64,000 nucleotides of DNA from Acetatifactor muris. GTDB taxonomy: Bacteria > Bacillota > Clostridia > Lachnospirales > Lachnospiraceae. This document shows, in pieces, positions 25,731-33,765 of this stretch; positions within the stretch are counted from its first letter, which is position 1, and the number at the start of each line of letters is the position of its first letter. A program made the position numbers and the translations under genes. The notes beneath the pieces are model-generated. The model was not told the DNA's origin, made no database searches, and saw only the letters and a list, made by a program, of their open reading frames with translations. The stretch is from NCBI RefSeq assembly GCF_024623325.1, contig NZ_JANJZD010000016.1, positions 62,001 to 126,000 of the forward strand, in the 5' to 3' direction.

Positions 25731-27518
25731 TTATACACCCAGCGTACTGAGAAGATGCTCCAACATCTCGTCAATTACATTGATATAACGGCTGGACGCG
25801 TTGTACGCATTCTGGAATTTAATCATATTCGATAATTCTTCGTCGGAAGAAACTCCCGACACCTGCTCCCTGGCGCTCTGGATGGACTCCATTGAATTTT
25901 CCTGATTAAAGTAAATGCTTTCAAACGCATAACCGGAGTTGGCCACCTGAGACACCAGGTCTTTATAATAATTCACAAAATTTGTAGGCGTGCTTACATT
26001 GGGATTCAGCGTATATTCTTCGGCCATAAACGCATCTTTCAAAGCATTCGCCGTCGCTTTATCCTCAGAGCCGTCCGGCAGCCGGAAACCCAGCATGGAA
26101 GGCTTCTGCTTCAATTCCGGATCCACCTGAAGATTCTCTATGCTGTAGAGAGAGCTGGGATCCCCGGCATCCTCCTCATTGTAAATCCAGTACTCTATCT
26201 CCTCTGTCTGTCCTGTGGGATTCCCCTGATCATCCAATACATTCACAGTTCCCGTCACCTTGCGGTATCCCTCGGTGGAGACTTTGGCAAACATCTGAAG
26301 GGGGCTGCCGTCATCCTTGCGCATATACCCGCCCACATTGCTCTCGCAGTATTTATCTCCCGCCTTTACCAGAATACTGCCGTCCGCAGCCAGAATATCC
26401 TTCTCTGCTGTCTTCACTCCCGCCGCCCCGGCCAGGATCTCATTGACCTTCGTGGCCACATTGTGAATCAGCTGGTCAAATTCAGCCTGTATGTTCATGA
26501 TAATGGACTGTGACACATCATCATATTTGCCTTCTGCAAGATCCGTATAATTGGCCCTGTGATCTCCTCTGGCGTGGAGTATGGCCTTCAATCCGCCTAT
26601 ATCCGTATTCAAATCCGTGGAAATCATGAGACTCAGGTCAAACACATCGTCCCTGAGCGGATTCCCCTTGGAGTCAAGTTTAAAATTGCCGTTCTCATCA
26701 AAGGAAGAATTCTGCGGCCAGTACGGTGTATAGAATCCGGTCCGTTCATCCACATCCAGCCCCATTTCATAGCACATGGGCCCCTTCACGAAATCCATTC
26801 CCTCAATCTGCACCCACACATTGCCCTGGGGATCTTCGTCATAATTGATATTCGCCATCTGAGCCAGTTCATCCAGAATATTATCCCGGGCGTCCCTCAG
26901 GTCGTTGGCGCTTTCAATTCCGCCTGCCTCAATGGAACGAATCGACTCATTCAATGCGAGTATCTGCTTTCCGTATTCATTGATTTTATCTACCTGCTTC
27001 TTAACCTGCAGATTCAGATTATCCTGATAGGCACAGAAACCTTCATATACAGCGCCCGCTCTCTGCACAAATTCCGCGGCTCTCTGTACCAGCAGCCCCT
27101 GTGTAACAGAACTGGCCGGATCTCTCGCCACTTCCTGAACAGCTGTCCACAGATCTTCCAGTGTGTTCTGGAATGCCTCGCCGTTCAGTTCGCCCAGCTG
27201 ACTTTCCACCTCGTCCGTAACCTGCATGGACACCTGATAAAACATACTGCGCCCGGATTCCCGGCGGTATGTCTTATCAAGAAAATAATCCCTTATATGT
27301 TTTACTCTGGAATAATTGACGCCCAGTCCCGTCTGCTTGTTGCTGACGGATTTCACGTCTACGGAAAGTTTCAGATAACTTCTGGAGGACTGCTGTACCT
27401 GCTGTCTGACATAGCCGACATTGTCCATATTAGAAAGATTATGCGCTGTGGTATTCAGCGCATTCTGACCGGTCTGTAATCCTGAAGATCCAATATATAA
27501 ACCACCCATTAATGACAT
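25731..27518 (-). CDS. flgK: Flagellar hook-associated protein FlgK, first copy
   Basis: The 595-aa protein begins MSLMGGLYIGSSGLQTGQNA with ALNTTAHNLSNMDNVGYVRQ, the conserved N-terminal rod domain, and ends NMIKFQNAYNASSRYINV with a hook-type C-terminal helix. The start is set at the ATG at 27518 because GAGGTG lies six or seven bases upstream; a GTG three codons earlier is possible but poorly placed. It follows flgN, whose product in other bacteria is the export chaperone for FlgK and FlgL. Length is typical for FlgK (about 550). Residues 200-470 carry the variable domains. Confidence 0.92.
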   Translation of the reverse strand: MSLMGGLYIGSSGLQTGQNALNTTAHNLSNMDNVGYVRQQVQQSSRSYLKLSVDVKSVSNKQTGLGVNYSRVKHIRDYFLDKTYRRESGRSMFYQVSMQVTDEVESQLGELNGEAFQNTLEDLWTAVQEVARDPASSVTQGLLVQRAAEFVQRAGAVYEGFCAYQDNLNLQVKKQVDKINEYGKQILALNESIRSIEAGGIESANDLRDARDNILDELAQMANINYDEDPQGNVWVQIEGMDFVKGPMCYEMGLDVDERTGFYTPYWPQNSSFDENGNFKLDSKGNPLRDDVFDLSLMISTDLNTDIGGLKAILHARGDHRANYTDLAEGKYDDVSQSIIMNIQAEFDQLIHNVATKVNEILAGAAGVKTAEKDILAADGSILVKAGDKYCESNVGGYMRKDDGSPLQMFAKVSTEGYRKVTGTVNVLDDQGNPTGQTEEIEYWIYNEEDAGDPSSLYSIENLQVDPELKQKPSMLGFRLPDGSEDKATANALKDAFMAEEYTLNPNVSTPTNFVNYYKDLVSQVANSGYAFESIYFNQENSMESIQSAREQVSGVSSDEELSNMIKFQNAYNASSRYINVIDEMLEHLLSTLGV

Positions 27519-27560
27519 AACAATCACCTCAATATTCTACAAGGATACAGTGCCTTTCGG

Positions 27561-28079
27561 CTACTGCTTTGCATCAAAACTCCCGTTGGTCACGCCCATC
27601 TGTGTGCCGGAATTGTAAGCATTCCTGGTGTAATTAGCCGTCTCCGGCGCCGCCTTGGCCGCCTGCAGGAGATTCATCTCAAATTCCACCATTTCCACTG
27701 CACTTTCCAGCAGTTCTTTGTTCTGTTCGTTAATCCGGCGCAATTCTCCAACCGCAGTCTTAAGCTTCTGATGTGCTTCCGCCAGCTTCGCCTGTTCTTC
27801 GGGTCTCGCTGACATCATTTCCACCAGATTGGAGAGCTTCAAACTTTCAACATCCCTGTTTAATACGTTGGCGATATCCACAGTCACTTCAACCCGCTTT
27901 TTCTCCAGCCGGTTGAGCCTGTCAACCACTTCCTGTTCATCATCCGTGATTTTCTGTAATTCTTCCAGATTCGCACTGGCGATAATCTGTGTCTTCTGCC
28001 TGGACAAGGTCAGAAGTCCCTCATATTCCATGCATTCCTGACCAAGTACCTGAATCAGGTTCTCCATTAAACTAGCCAC
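27561..28079 (-). CDS. flgN: FlgN-type flagellar export chaperone, GTG start
   Basis: The 172-aa helical protein (LLTLSRQKTQIIASANLEEL, NRLEKKRVEVTVDIANVLN) fits the FlgN family and lies directly before the flgK copies, the usual order flgM-flgN-flgK-flgL. It would keep FlgK and FlgL export-competent in the cytoplasm. The reading frame begins at a GTG at 28079 with GAGG eleven bases before it, in the end of flgM; an ATG at 28067 is the other choice, with a less suitable ribosome site. The C-terminus is a flexible tail rich in Asn, Ser and Gly. Confidence is high because of the order as well as the fold. Confidence 0.85.
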   Translation of the reverse strand: MASLMENLIQVLGQECMEYEGLLTLSRQKTQIIASANLEELQKITDDEQEVVDRLNRLEKKRVEVTVDIANVLNRDVESLKLSNLVEMMSARPEEQAKLAEAHQKLKTAVGELRRINEQNKELLESAVEMVEFEMNLLQAAKAAPETANYTRNAYNSGTQMGVTNGSFDAKQ

Positions 28080-28087
28080 AGGACTTC

Positions 28088-28363
28088 TTACCTCATTTCC
28101 TCATACTTCTGCAGAAGCTTCGCTGCAAAAGAAGCATTGTCCACACTGTATGTGCCGTTCTGAATCTGTGCCTTGATAGGCGCTGTCAGCTCTTCTCTGA
28201 TATCAGGAGCTGCGGCAAGCGCTGCCTGCGCCGTCCCGATTTCCTTCCCCAGACTGCTGAACTGCAGCTGGTCCGTATGGGATACACTGCCGGTCTGCCT
28301 GGTCTTATTCACCTTGCCGGCCTGATATATCTGATGAACCTGATTATATGCCTCAATACGCAT
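28088..28363 (-). CDS. flgM: Anti-sigma-28 factor FlgM
   Basis: The 91-aa protein has a short conserved N-terminus (MRIEAYNQVHQIYQAGKV) and a C-terminal helix pair (IREELTAPIKAQIQNGTYSV, then FAAKLLQKYEEM) that match the FlgM sigma-28-binding region. FlgM holds sigma-28 until the hook is complete and is then exported, which releases transcription of the flagellin and cap genes; the sigma-28 promoters in this window are its likely targets. The ATG at 28363 follows GGGAGGAAT. It heads the flgM-flgN-flgK-flgK-flgL-fliW-csrA run. The gene for sigma-28 itself is not in the window. Confidence 0.9.
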   Translation of the reverse strand: MRIEAYNQVHQIYQAGKVNKTRQTGSVSHTDQLQFSSLGKEIGTAQAALAAAPDIREELTAPIKAQIQNGTYSVDNASFAAKLLQKYEEMR

Positions 28364-28424
28364 ATCGGATTCCTCCCTTCCCAATCCTTATGGAATCACG
28401 CCGAACCGCACTTTTACATTCACG

Positions 28425-28452
28425 ATACCGGTCTGTGAATAATAAGCATTTA
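28425..28452 (-). promoter_or_regulatory. Possible sigma-28-like promoter of the flgM operon
   Basis: TAAA (28452-28449), 16 bases, ACCGGTAT (28432-28425). The -10 part has one departure in GATA and the spacer is one longer than usual, so the site is uncertain. It lies about 62 bases before flgM. Confidence 0.4.
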
Positions 28453-28457
28453 TTTCA

Positions 28458-29159
28458 TCATTCTCTCAATCTATTAATGTTATCGGCACCGGGTTCAAAT
28501 ACTTTAGTCCTTCCGCAACTCTTTTTTTCCGTGCAGTATCCGGCCACATCACATTTCGGCACAAAATAATGCTCTGTCAGATATTTCCATTCTTCCGAAT
28601 ATTCGCTGAGTGCCCGGCAGATATCCTGCATCAGCCCCCGGTATTCCCAGTATGCCCTGGTACACAGTCTCTGATGAGACATTTCGATTAAATTCCGCAC
28701 ATTCCTTTTGTCCACAATTTTAGTCGACATGCCCAGCGGCAGAAGCATGGCGGCGTCCTCTCTGGGAATTCCGCAGCTGCTCTCCAGTCTCTCACAGGCT
28801 GCGGCAATCGTCTCCATAGTCTCTCTGTAAATCCGCTCTGCCTCCGGGTTCCCTGCCACGGAAGGCGGTGTGATATACGAAAAGTCTTTGTAATTGATAT
28901 AACGGGTGCTGGCCTGCAGTCTCGTGGGCGCGCCTCCGATATGGGTATACCACTCCCGAATGACCCGGGCTGAATAACCCTCCAGAATCATTTCCACATT
29001 GACATACTCCATGACCCGATGATGGCCGGATTTGATGCAGTCAAGTCCTCTCTTATAATTCCTCTCCGCGTTCCGGATGTCGGCCCCCCAGCATACACCG
29101 GCACGCTCGCCCATCAGGGTGATGGGATTTTTTGTAGTTTCACTTAAAATTGTAATCAT
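28458..29159 (-). CDS. thyX: FAD-dependent thymidylate synthase-like protein ThyX (atypical motif)
   Basis: The 233-aa protein is a flavin-dependent thymidylate synthase by overall sequence: GHHRVMEYVNVEMILEGYSA, then LQASTRYINY and SHQRLCTRAYWEYRGLMQ, where the last His/Arg pair is typical of the family. ThyX makes dTMP from dUMP with methylene-tetrahydrofolate and NADPH. The usual signature RHRx7S is not intact: residues 72-74 read THI and two extra residues precede QASTRY (82-87), while the Ser and the Arg-Tyr after it remain. It may be an active variant or a diverged enzyme. The ATG at 29159 follows GGAGAAACCT. It stands alone between the flagellar operon and an orphan nuclease. Confidence 0.8.
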   Translation of the reverse strand: MITILSETTKNPITLMGERAGVCWGADIRNAERNYKRGLDCIKSGHHRVMEYVNVEMILEGYSARVIREWYTHIGGAPTRLQASTRYINYKDFSYITPPSVAGNPEAERIYRETMETIAAACERLESSCGIPREDAAMLLPLGMSTKIVDKRNVRNLIEMSHQRLCTRAYWEYRGLMQDICRALSEYSEEWKYLTEHYFVPKCDVAGYCTEKKSCGRTKVFEPGADNINRLRE

Positions 29160-29223
29160 AGGTTTCTCCTTATTATAGTTCCTATAGTTCCGCAGTCATG
29201 TGCTCAGACACACCCATGCCTCA

Positions 29224-30270
29224 CTATTCTTCCATCACACTTTCCAGCGAGAAATTTCGTTCACAGGTATAGCATCTGTAAAAAAAGCCTCTGTTTCCCG
29301 TACTTTTGCAGATTCTCAGTCTGTCTCCGCAAATTCCGCATCTGTGTTCTCTGCCTGCAAAGAGTCTCCCATATGCCGCTTCCCTATCGTATGCCCAGAT
29401 TCGTTGGTCCCTGTCTATGTCGGAAAAAGGAGTCCGGTTTCGCAATCCGTACATATAATACAGCGCCATGCCGGACTTTATCCCGGGCATATGCATGATT
29501 CTGGGATTTCGGAAAAAGTCTTCCTTTAAAATATATCCCGGAAGATAAATGTGTTCCTTGGCATAGTCGAAATAAAATCTGGTATAAAGATTGCTGGCAT
29601 GCTCATACTCGTCAATCATCAGCAGCCTTAAGAATCTCTCATTTCCCTGGGGAAAGCCTTCCTCGTAGGTTCTGACATATTCCGTATAGTCATAGAAATT
29701 CTTCACCTCTGCACTGGTACGCAGATAATGAGGGTATACGAAAAAGTCCCATCTCTCCAGATTATGTACAATCTGCCCGCAGGCCTCTCTGGTTCTGCGG
29801 ACCGCATTGTCCACGCCCTCATAGTCCCGGTTTTTCAGAGAGGAAGATTTAATCTCCAGCGTAAAAATCCCCTTATCTTCCAGCTTTTTTCTCAGGTCGG
29901 GCGATATGGTCCCCACCTCGCTGCCTTCGGCAATCTCCCTGTTAATGGCATGGATGCTCTCCCTCTCAACTTCCCTTCTGGTATCTCTGCCAATCAGCAG
30001 CCCGTCAAAAGGGGCATGCTTCTGAAATCCGTCACTCCGGAAATCGTCATAGGACAGATACCTGTGCCCTGTATGTTCCGCGATATACCGCTCGAATACC
30101 AGCTCGGCCTTTTTCCCCTGGATGGTGTCCCGCCTTTTTTCTTCTTCCCGCCGCCCTGCCTGCCAGGTATTCCTGGTATTATGCACAATCAGATCGATCA
30201 GGTCCATATCTATTTCTTCGTCCCCGGGAATCCGGCTTATGATTGCTCCGTCTATCTCCAAAAATTTCAT
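29224..30270 (-). CDS. Predicted PD-(D/E)XK nuclease with C-terminal zinc ribbon
   Basis: This 348-aa protein carries a restriction-endonuclease-like core: the helix KKAELVFERYIAEHTGHRYL, then HAPFDGLLIG (Asp of the first strand), and after a helical insert IFTLEIKSSS (E-x-K). The C-terminus (about 305-345) has CGICGDR and RCYTCERN, a CxxC...CxxC zinc ribbon. Such proteins are usually DNA-cleaving enzymes, but no methyltransferase or specificity subunit is next to it, so a Type II or IV-like restriction role or a repair role stays open. The ATG at 30270 follows a purine-rich site (GGAGATTAAG). Neighbours are thyX and thiamine pyrophosphokinase, with an AAA-HEPN pair about 0.8 kb upstream on the same strand. 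Confidence 0.65.
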   Translation of the reverse strand: MKFLEIDGAIISRIPGDEEIDMDLIDLIVHNTRNTWQAGRREEEKRRDTIQGKKAELVFERYIAEHTGHRYLSYDDFRSDGFQKHAPFDGLLIGRDTRREVERESIHAINREIAEGSEVGTISPDLRKKLEDKGIFTLEIKSSSLKNRDYEGVDNAVRRTREACGQIVHNLERWDFFVYPHYLRTSAEVKNFYDYTEYVRTYEEGFPQGNERFLRLLMIDEYEHASNLYTRFYFDYAKEHIYLPGYILKEDFFRNPRIMHMPGIKSGMALYYMYGLRNRTPFSDIDRDQRIWAYDREAAYGRLFAGREHRCGICGDRLRICKSTGNRGFFYRCYTCERNFSLESVMEE

Positions 30271-30388
30271 CTTAATCTCCTATCCTGATTCCGCAGCAGG
30301 CCCTCCGGCACACCTGCATGACAGAAAACTTTCATCCACAGAGGTGATATGTCCGAAAATTCTTCCAAGCGTTTTTTCCTCATTCCAC

Positions 30389-31042
30389 TCAGCTGAATCC
30401 ACAGACGGAGATTCCATCCAGTGCCGTCCTGGGGAAGACCACCAGCAAAGTTCCTTTTCTCACAGACACAGAAGCTTCCTCCCCTGTAAATTCATTGCTG
30501 ACCCCCAAAGCCCAGGTATCGGTCAGAACGGCATCCGTAAGCTCATATTTCAATCCCCTCAGGAACACACCCTCCGCCTTCCCTGAATGGGCAAATACCG
30601 ACAGATAGCCTGCCGCGCTTTTGGGGAACCGCATTTCCGCGTTTTTGATGGCTGTAATCTCACACTCCCTGTCAGACAGGAACCCCTGTCTGCCGCCTTC
30701 GGCCAGTTCCGCAAGGAGTTGCAGATTGGCAATGGTATGGTCTATCCGACCGCCGGTTCCGCAGTAGATTCGAAAGATTTCGTATCCTTTTCCGATACCC
30801 TCCTGCACGGCCGCTCTCATATCTGTATCGTCTTTTTCCGGCGGCAGCTTAATCACATTATCGTGATCCGGAACATATTGCAGGGTGTCAAAGTCACCGA
30901 TGACCAGATCTGCGGGAATGTTCTCCTGCGTCAGATATTGATATCCGCCGTCTACCGCAATGATATAGTCCCCCTCATCCGGTATGAAATCCAGGCCGTA
31001 ATTCTCTCCGGCCCCAACTATATAACAAATTGGTTTGTTCAT
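30389..31042 (-). CDS. Thiamine pyrophosphokinase
   Basis: The 217-aa cytoplasmic enzyme transfers pyrophosphate from ATP to thiamine to form thiamine pyrophosphate. Visible motifs are IIAVDGGYQYL, LVIGDFDTL, KDDTDMRAAV, then CGTGGRIDHTIANLQLL, and the C-terminal EFTGEEASVSVRKGTL; the Asp residues in GDFD and DDTD are the metal and ATP ligands of the family. Length is normal (about 210-230). The frame is open to 31078, but the ATG at 31042 follows GGAGCAATT and starts just before the first strand. It lies 37 bases after the stop of the HEPN gene on the same strand, so read-through is possible, but it is a house-keeping enzyme and is probably unrelated to it in function. Confidence 0.93.
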   Translation of the reverse strand: MNKPICYIVGAGENYGLDFIPDEGDYIIAVDGGYQYLTQENIPADLVIGDFDTLQYVPDHDNVIKLPPEKDDTDMRAAVQEGIGKGYEIFRIYCGTGGRIDHTIANLQLLAELAEGGRQGFLSDRECEITAIKNAEMRFPKSAAGYLSVFAHSGKAEGVFLRGLKYELTDAVLTDTWALGVSNEFTGEEASVSVRKGTLLVVFPRTALDGISVCGFS

Positions 31043-31079
31043 AATTGCTCCATTATCCATATTCCAAAATACCAGCACC

Positions 31080-31778
31080 TCATTTACTCCGTACTTCTGC
31101 GTCTATTGCTTTAACTACTTTCCCAATATCCTCTATAAAATTATGTACAATTTCTTTTGTAATCATTTTAAATTGTGCATCCGTATGAGCCCTGTCTGTT
31201 TGATGTGCTATGATATTTCTTCTGGCAAACAATTCGTTCAGACGTCTTTTCAGCCTATTTCTTGTTTTTTCAGTTTCGCCCTTCTGATAAAATGCCCTGT
31301 CTGCAACAGTACTTAATTCAACACCCAGCAGTTTCAATTGCTCCTTTACTGAATCATAAGATACCATTGTAATAGTTTGATAATATTCATTAAAGTATTC
31401 GAGTAACCAATCTGTCTCCTCTCCTGACTTCACAGCCACTTCTATCATTTCCATACTGATCTGAAGATTCTTATATTTTTCCGTTTTCTCCCAATTTTCA
31501 TCATATATCTCACAGAGTCCATATTTCGTTAATTCATGCATATAAAAGTCAAGCGCGCTTGCCAGGAAAACAATCTGAGCCCTCCAGATATTTTCTCCTT
31601 CCGGCGTTCGTCCTGCCACAACCAGTTCATCTGCCACTGCGAACTGCTTCTTAATTATTTCCATCGTTTCTGTGAAATGCTGCATAATCTGGTCAAGTTC
31701 AAACCGAACAACTTTTGTATGAAATTTATCTCTTGTCCCTTCCACTCTCGACATTAAATCAAGATTTCTTTTATTCAT
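31080..31778 (-). CDS. HEPN-domain protein (putative RNase effector)
   Basis: The 232-aa protein is mostly helical. Near its end it has ARRNIIAHQTDR, with R187, N188 and H192 matching the Rx4-6H motif that many HEPN proteins use for RNA cleavage; the early segment ENIWRAQIVFLASALDFYMHEL also recalls a RiboL-PSP-HEPN type. It directly follows an AAA ATPase gene: the ATPase stop lies inside the ribosome site of this gene (AGGAGG), so the two are translationally linked. Both are AT-rich beside their neighbours. HEPN RNases are common effectors in anti-phage and toxin systems, and an ATPase that senses damage or infection and switches on the HEPN protein is a reasonable model. It is inference. 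Confidence 0.6.
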   Translation of the reverse strand: MNKRNLDLMSRVEGTRDKFHTKVVRFELDQIMQHFTETMEIIKKQFAVADELVVAGRTPEGENIWRAQIVFLASALDFYMHELTKYGLCEIYDENWEKTEKYKNLQISMEMIEVAVKSGEETDWLLEYFNEYYQTITMVSYDSVKEQLKLLGVELSTVADRAFYQKGETEKTRNRLKRRLNELFARRNIIAHQTDRAHTDAQFKMITKEIVHNFIEDIGKVVKAIDAEVRSK

Positions 31779-31789
31779 ACAACGGCCTC

Positions 31790-33052
31790 CTATTCCAGCT
31801 CCCCAACTACCTCTCCGCTTTCTTCCAGCGTCTGAAAAAAGCTCTGATTCAGCATGGGTATCGCACCGTATTTTCCAGACATGTACCCTTTTCCCAGATT
31901 TTCTGTCTTACGCACATTTCTGATTTCAACAAGCGAATATAAATCTGTTGCCCGCTCGGAATTCAACTGGGTAAACCAGATCTGATCTCTCCGAAACAAA
32001 TCCGTATCCAGTAATCCGGTGTCATGTGTCGAGAAAATCAGCTGTGCGAATTTATCCTTTTCATAATTTTGGAATAGCTGTATAATCTGATAAATTACCG
32101 ACTCATGTAGACTTGATTCCAGTTCATCGCAGATCAGGATTCTGCCATGATGTAAAATATCAATTATAGGGCAAACCATCTGAAACAGCCGTTTTATTCC
32201 CGCTGATTCTTCTGTCAAATCAACTTCAAATTGATCATATATCACCTTTGCTTCTATCCCGACACCTTCCTGAGCGCCAAGTAGACTTTTTATTACATCC
32301 GGAATCTGCCGTTCCTGGGGCAAATCCGCAAGTTTCATTTTCTCAAGCTTTACTTTTACATCTTTTATTCCTGTTCCCAATGCCTGCAGTATGTCAACAA
32401 ATACTTTTCTGAGTCCGTGATTTTTCTGCATCAGTTCCACAGAATATTCCGTCCAGTTATTTATTTCCGGATTATATACAACCATATCCCTGCTAAAAAA
32501 CATAAATGCTTCTTCAATCTCTTTTACATTACTGTAATTCGCAGCACAGGATAAAAACAATCTGTTTTCCTTTAATATGCCGAGGCTTACATCCAATGCA
32601 GTCCTATATCGGTCCCCTGGCTTCACCTCCATGCCCCTTCGCTCAAAAATCTTAACCTGACGTCCTTTGGGAAAGTAATATAAATATTCATCCTGTATCA
32701 TTTTCTTTTTTATCGAAAATCCATATGCATACCGGATATCATTTTTTTCAAATTGAATATAGTATTCGCCCGGCTCTTCATCAGAAGATAGTTTATGTGA
32801 TGCCTGAGGTATATCCTGTCCTGGCTGATAATGAATACTGTTGCTGACCAGACTGCACACAAATGCCAACGCGTTGATAAAGTTACTCTTTCCGGAACCA
32901 TTCGCTCCATATATAACTGCAGAACGCAACACTCTGAAATTTCCAAATTCTTTTAAGAGACCTTCAGATGTGGTATCGCTTCCCGCAATCATGGAAAACC
33001 TCACTTCTTCCTTAATTGATCTGTGATTTGAACATCTGAACTCTAACAGCAT
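31790..33052 (-). CDS. AAA15/SMC-type ATPase (COG1106-like), putative defence sensor
   Basis: The 420-aa protein has an ABC/SMC-type ATPase core split by a long middle domain (about 90-270). Walker A is GANGSGKS (49-56), the signature-like EESAGIKRL at 281-289, Walker B ILICDELESS (305-314) and the H-loop STHD (341-344). It matches COG1106-type AAA ATPases that are known partners of RloB, AbiL-like and similar abortive-infection effectors. Here the partner is a HEPN protein instead. The start at 33052 is chosen because AGAGGTGG lies at good spacing; the longer frame to 33070 has none. A strong sigma-A promoter precedes it. Low GC suggests transfer. A defence role is likely but not shown. Confidence 0.7.
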   Translation of the reverse strand: MLLEFRCSNHRSIKEEVRFSMIAGSDTTSEGLLKEFGNFRVLRSAVIYGANGSGKSNFINALAFVCSLVSNSIHYQPGQDIPQASHKLSSDEEPGEYYIQFEKNDIRYAYGFSIKKKMIQDEYLYYFPKGRQVKIFERRGMEVKPGDRYRTALDVSLGILKENRLFLSCAANYSNVKEIEEAFMFFSRDMVVYNPEINNWTEYSVELMQKNHGLRKVFVDILQALGTGIKDVKVKLEKMKLADLPQERQIPDVIKSLLGAQEGVGIEAKVIYDQFEVDLTEESAGIKRLFQMVCPIIDILHHGRILICDELESSLHESVIYQIIQLFQNYEKDKFAQLIFSTHDTGLLDTDLFRRDQIWFTQLNSERATDLYSLVEIRNVRKTENLGKGYMSGKYGAIPMLNQSFFQTLEESGEVVGELE

Positions 33053-33082
33053 ACCGCCACCTCTTTCCATTTAGATATCATT

Positions 33083-33111
33083 ATATTATGCCGTCCTTCA
33101 CGTTCTGTCAA
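33083..33111 (-). promoter_or_regulatory. Sigma-A promoter of the AAA-HEPN operon
   Basis: A consensus TTGACA (33111-33106) and TAATAT (33088-33083) are 17 bases apart, about 30 bases upstream of the ATPase start. Confidence 0.75.
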
Positions 33112-33204
33112 ACAAATTTGCACATTCTCTGCAATTTCCAATATCTAATCTCTTTATTCTCCCTTTATATGTTGAATGCATTTTTGCTCTCCCCGAAATA
33201 GAAT

Positions 33205-33711
33205 TCATATCCCATCAAACCGCTTAACAAACACCTCGCATCCATCCGTCATTCCCGAATAAACAAACCCACTCTTCAACGCAATTCTCCTGGTGATCTC
33301 CTGCTGTGGAGAGCATTCGATTACGGCATATGCGGCGCTGCCGGCCGCCATGTCCAGAAGCATCCCCGTCAGTTCCCCGGCATAACCCTTGTGCCATTCC
33401 TCCGGCTTCAGCAGCCATCCAATCTCAATGCCGTCCTGATTGTAGGAATGATAAATCACATAGCCTATGAAACGGGACTCCGCAGAAACTGTACAGGCAT
33501 TATTTTGAAGCCCTTCCTTTTTATCGACAGCATAAATAAGGGGTGGCTCCGACAGTCCGGCCTCCCGCAGAAATTTCTCCGTATGGGCATGGGAATACGG
33601 CGGTTCAATATACCGCATAACCTCCGGGTTCGAAATCAGGCTGTACAGTTCATCAAGATCAGACAGTTTCATACGACGCACCGTCAGCCTGTCAGAAGAA
33701 CATAATGTCAT
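33205..33711 (-). CDS. GNAT family N-acetyltransferase (RimJ/RimL type)
   Basis: The 168-aa protein has the Acetyltransf_3 layout: SDRLTVRRMKLSDLDELYSL, then ISNPEVMRYIEPP, GYVIYHSYNQDGIEIGWLL and EEWHKGYAGELTGMLLDMA, where the Gly-containing turn after W-H-K-G-Y-A is the acetyl-CoA pyrophosphate loop. It would acetylate a small molecule or a protein N-terminus; the substrate is unknown. The start was set at the ATG at 33711, where GGGAGAAAAT precedes it; a GTG or ATG a few codons earlier are alternatives. It is a lone gene between the AAA-HEPN operon and nagA. Confidence 0.8.
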   Translation of the reverse strand: MTLCSSDRLTVRRMKLSDLDELYSLISNPEVMRYIEPPYSHAHTEKFLREAGLSEPPLIYAVDKKEGLQNNACTVSAESRFIGYVIYHSYNQDGIEIGWLLKPEEWHKGYAGELTGMLLDMAAGSAAYAVIECSPQQEITRRIALKSGFVYSGMTDGCEVFVKRFDGI

Positions 33712-33765
33712 ATTTTCTCCCATCACAAAATCACTCTCTGCTTTCCCGCCTAAATTATATGTTTT

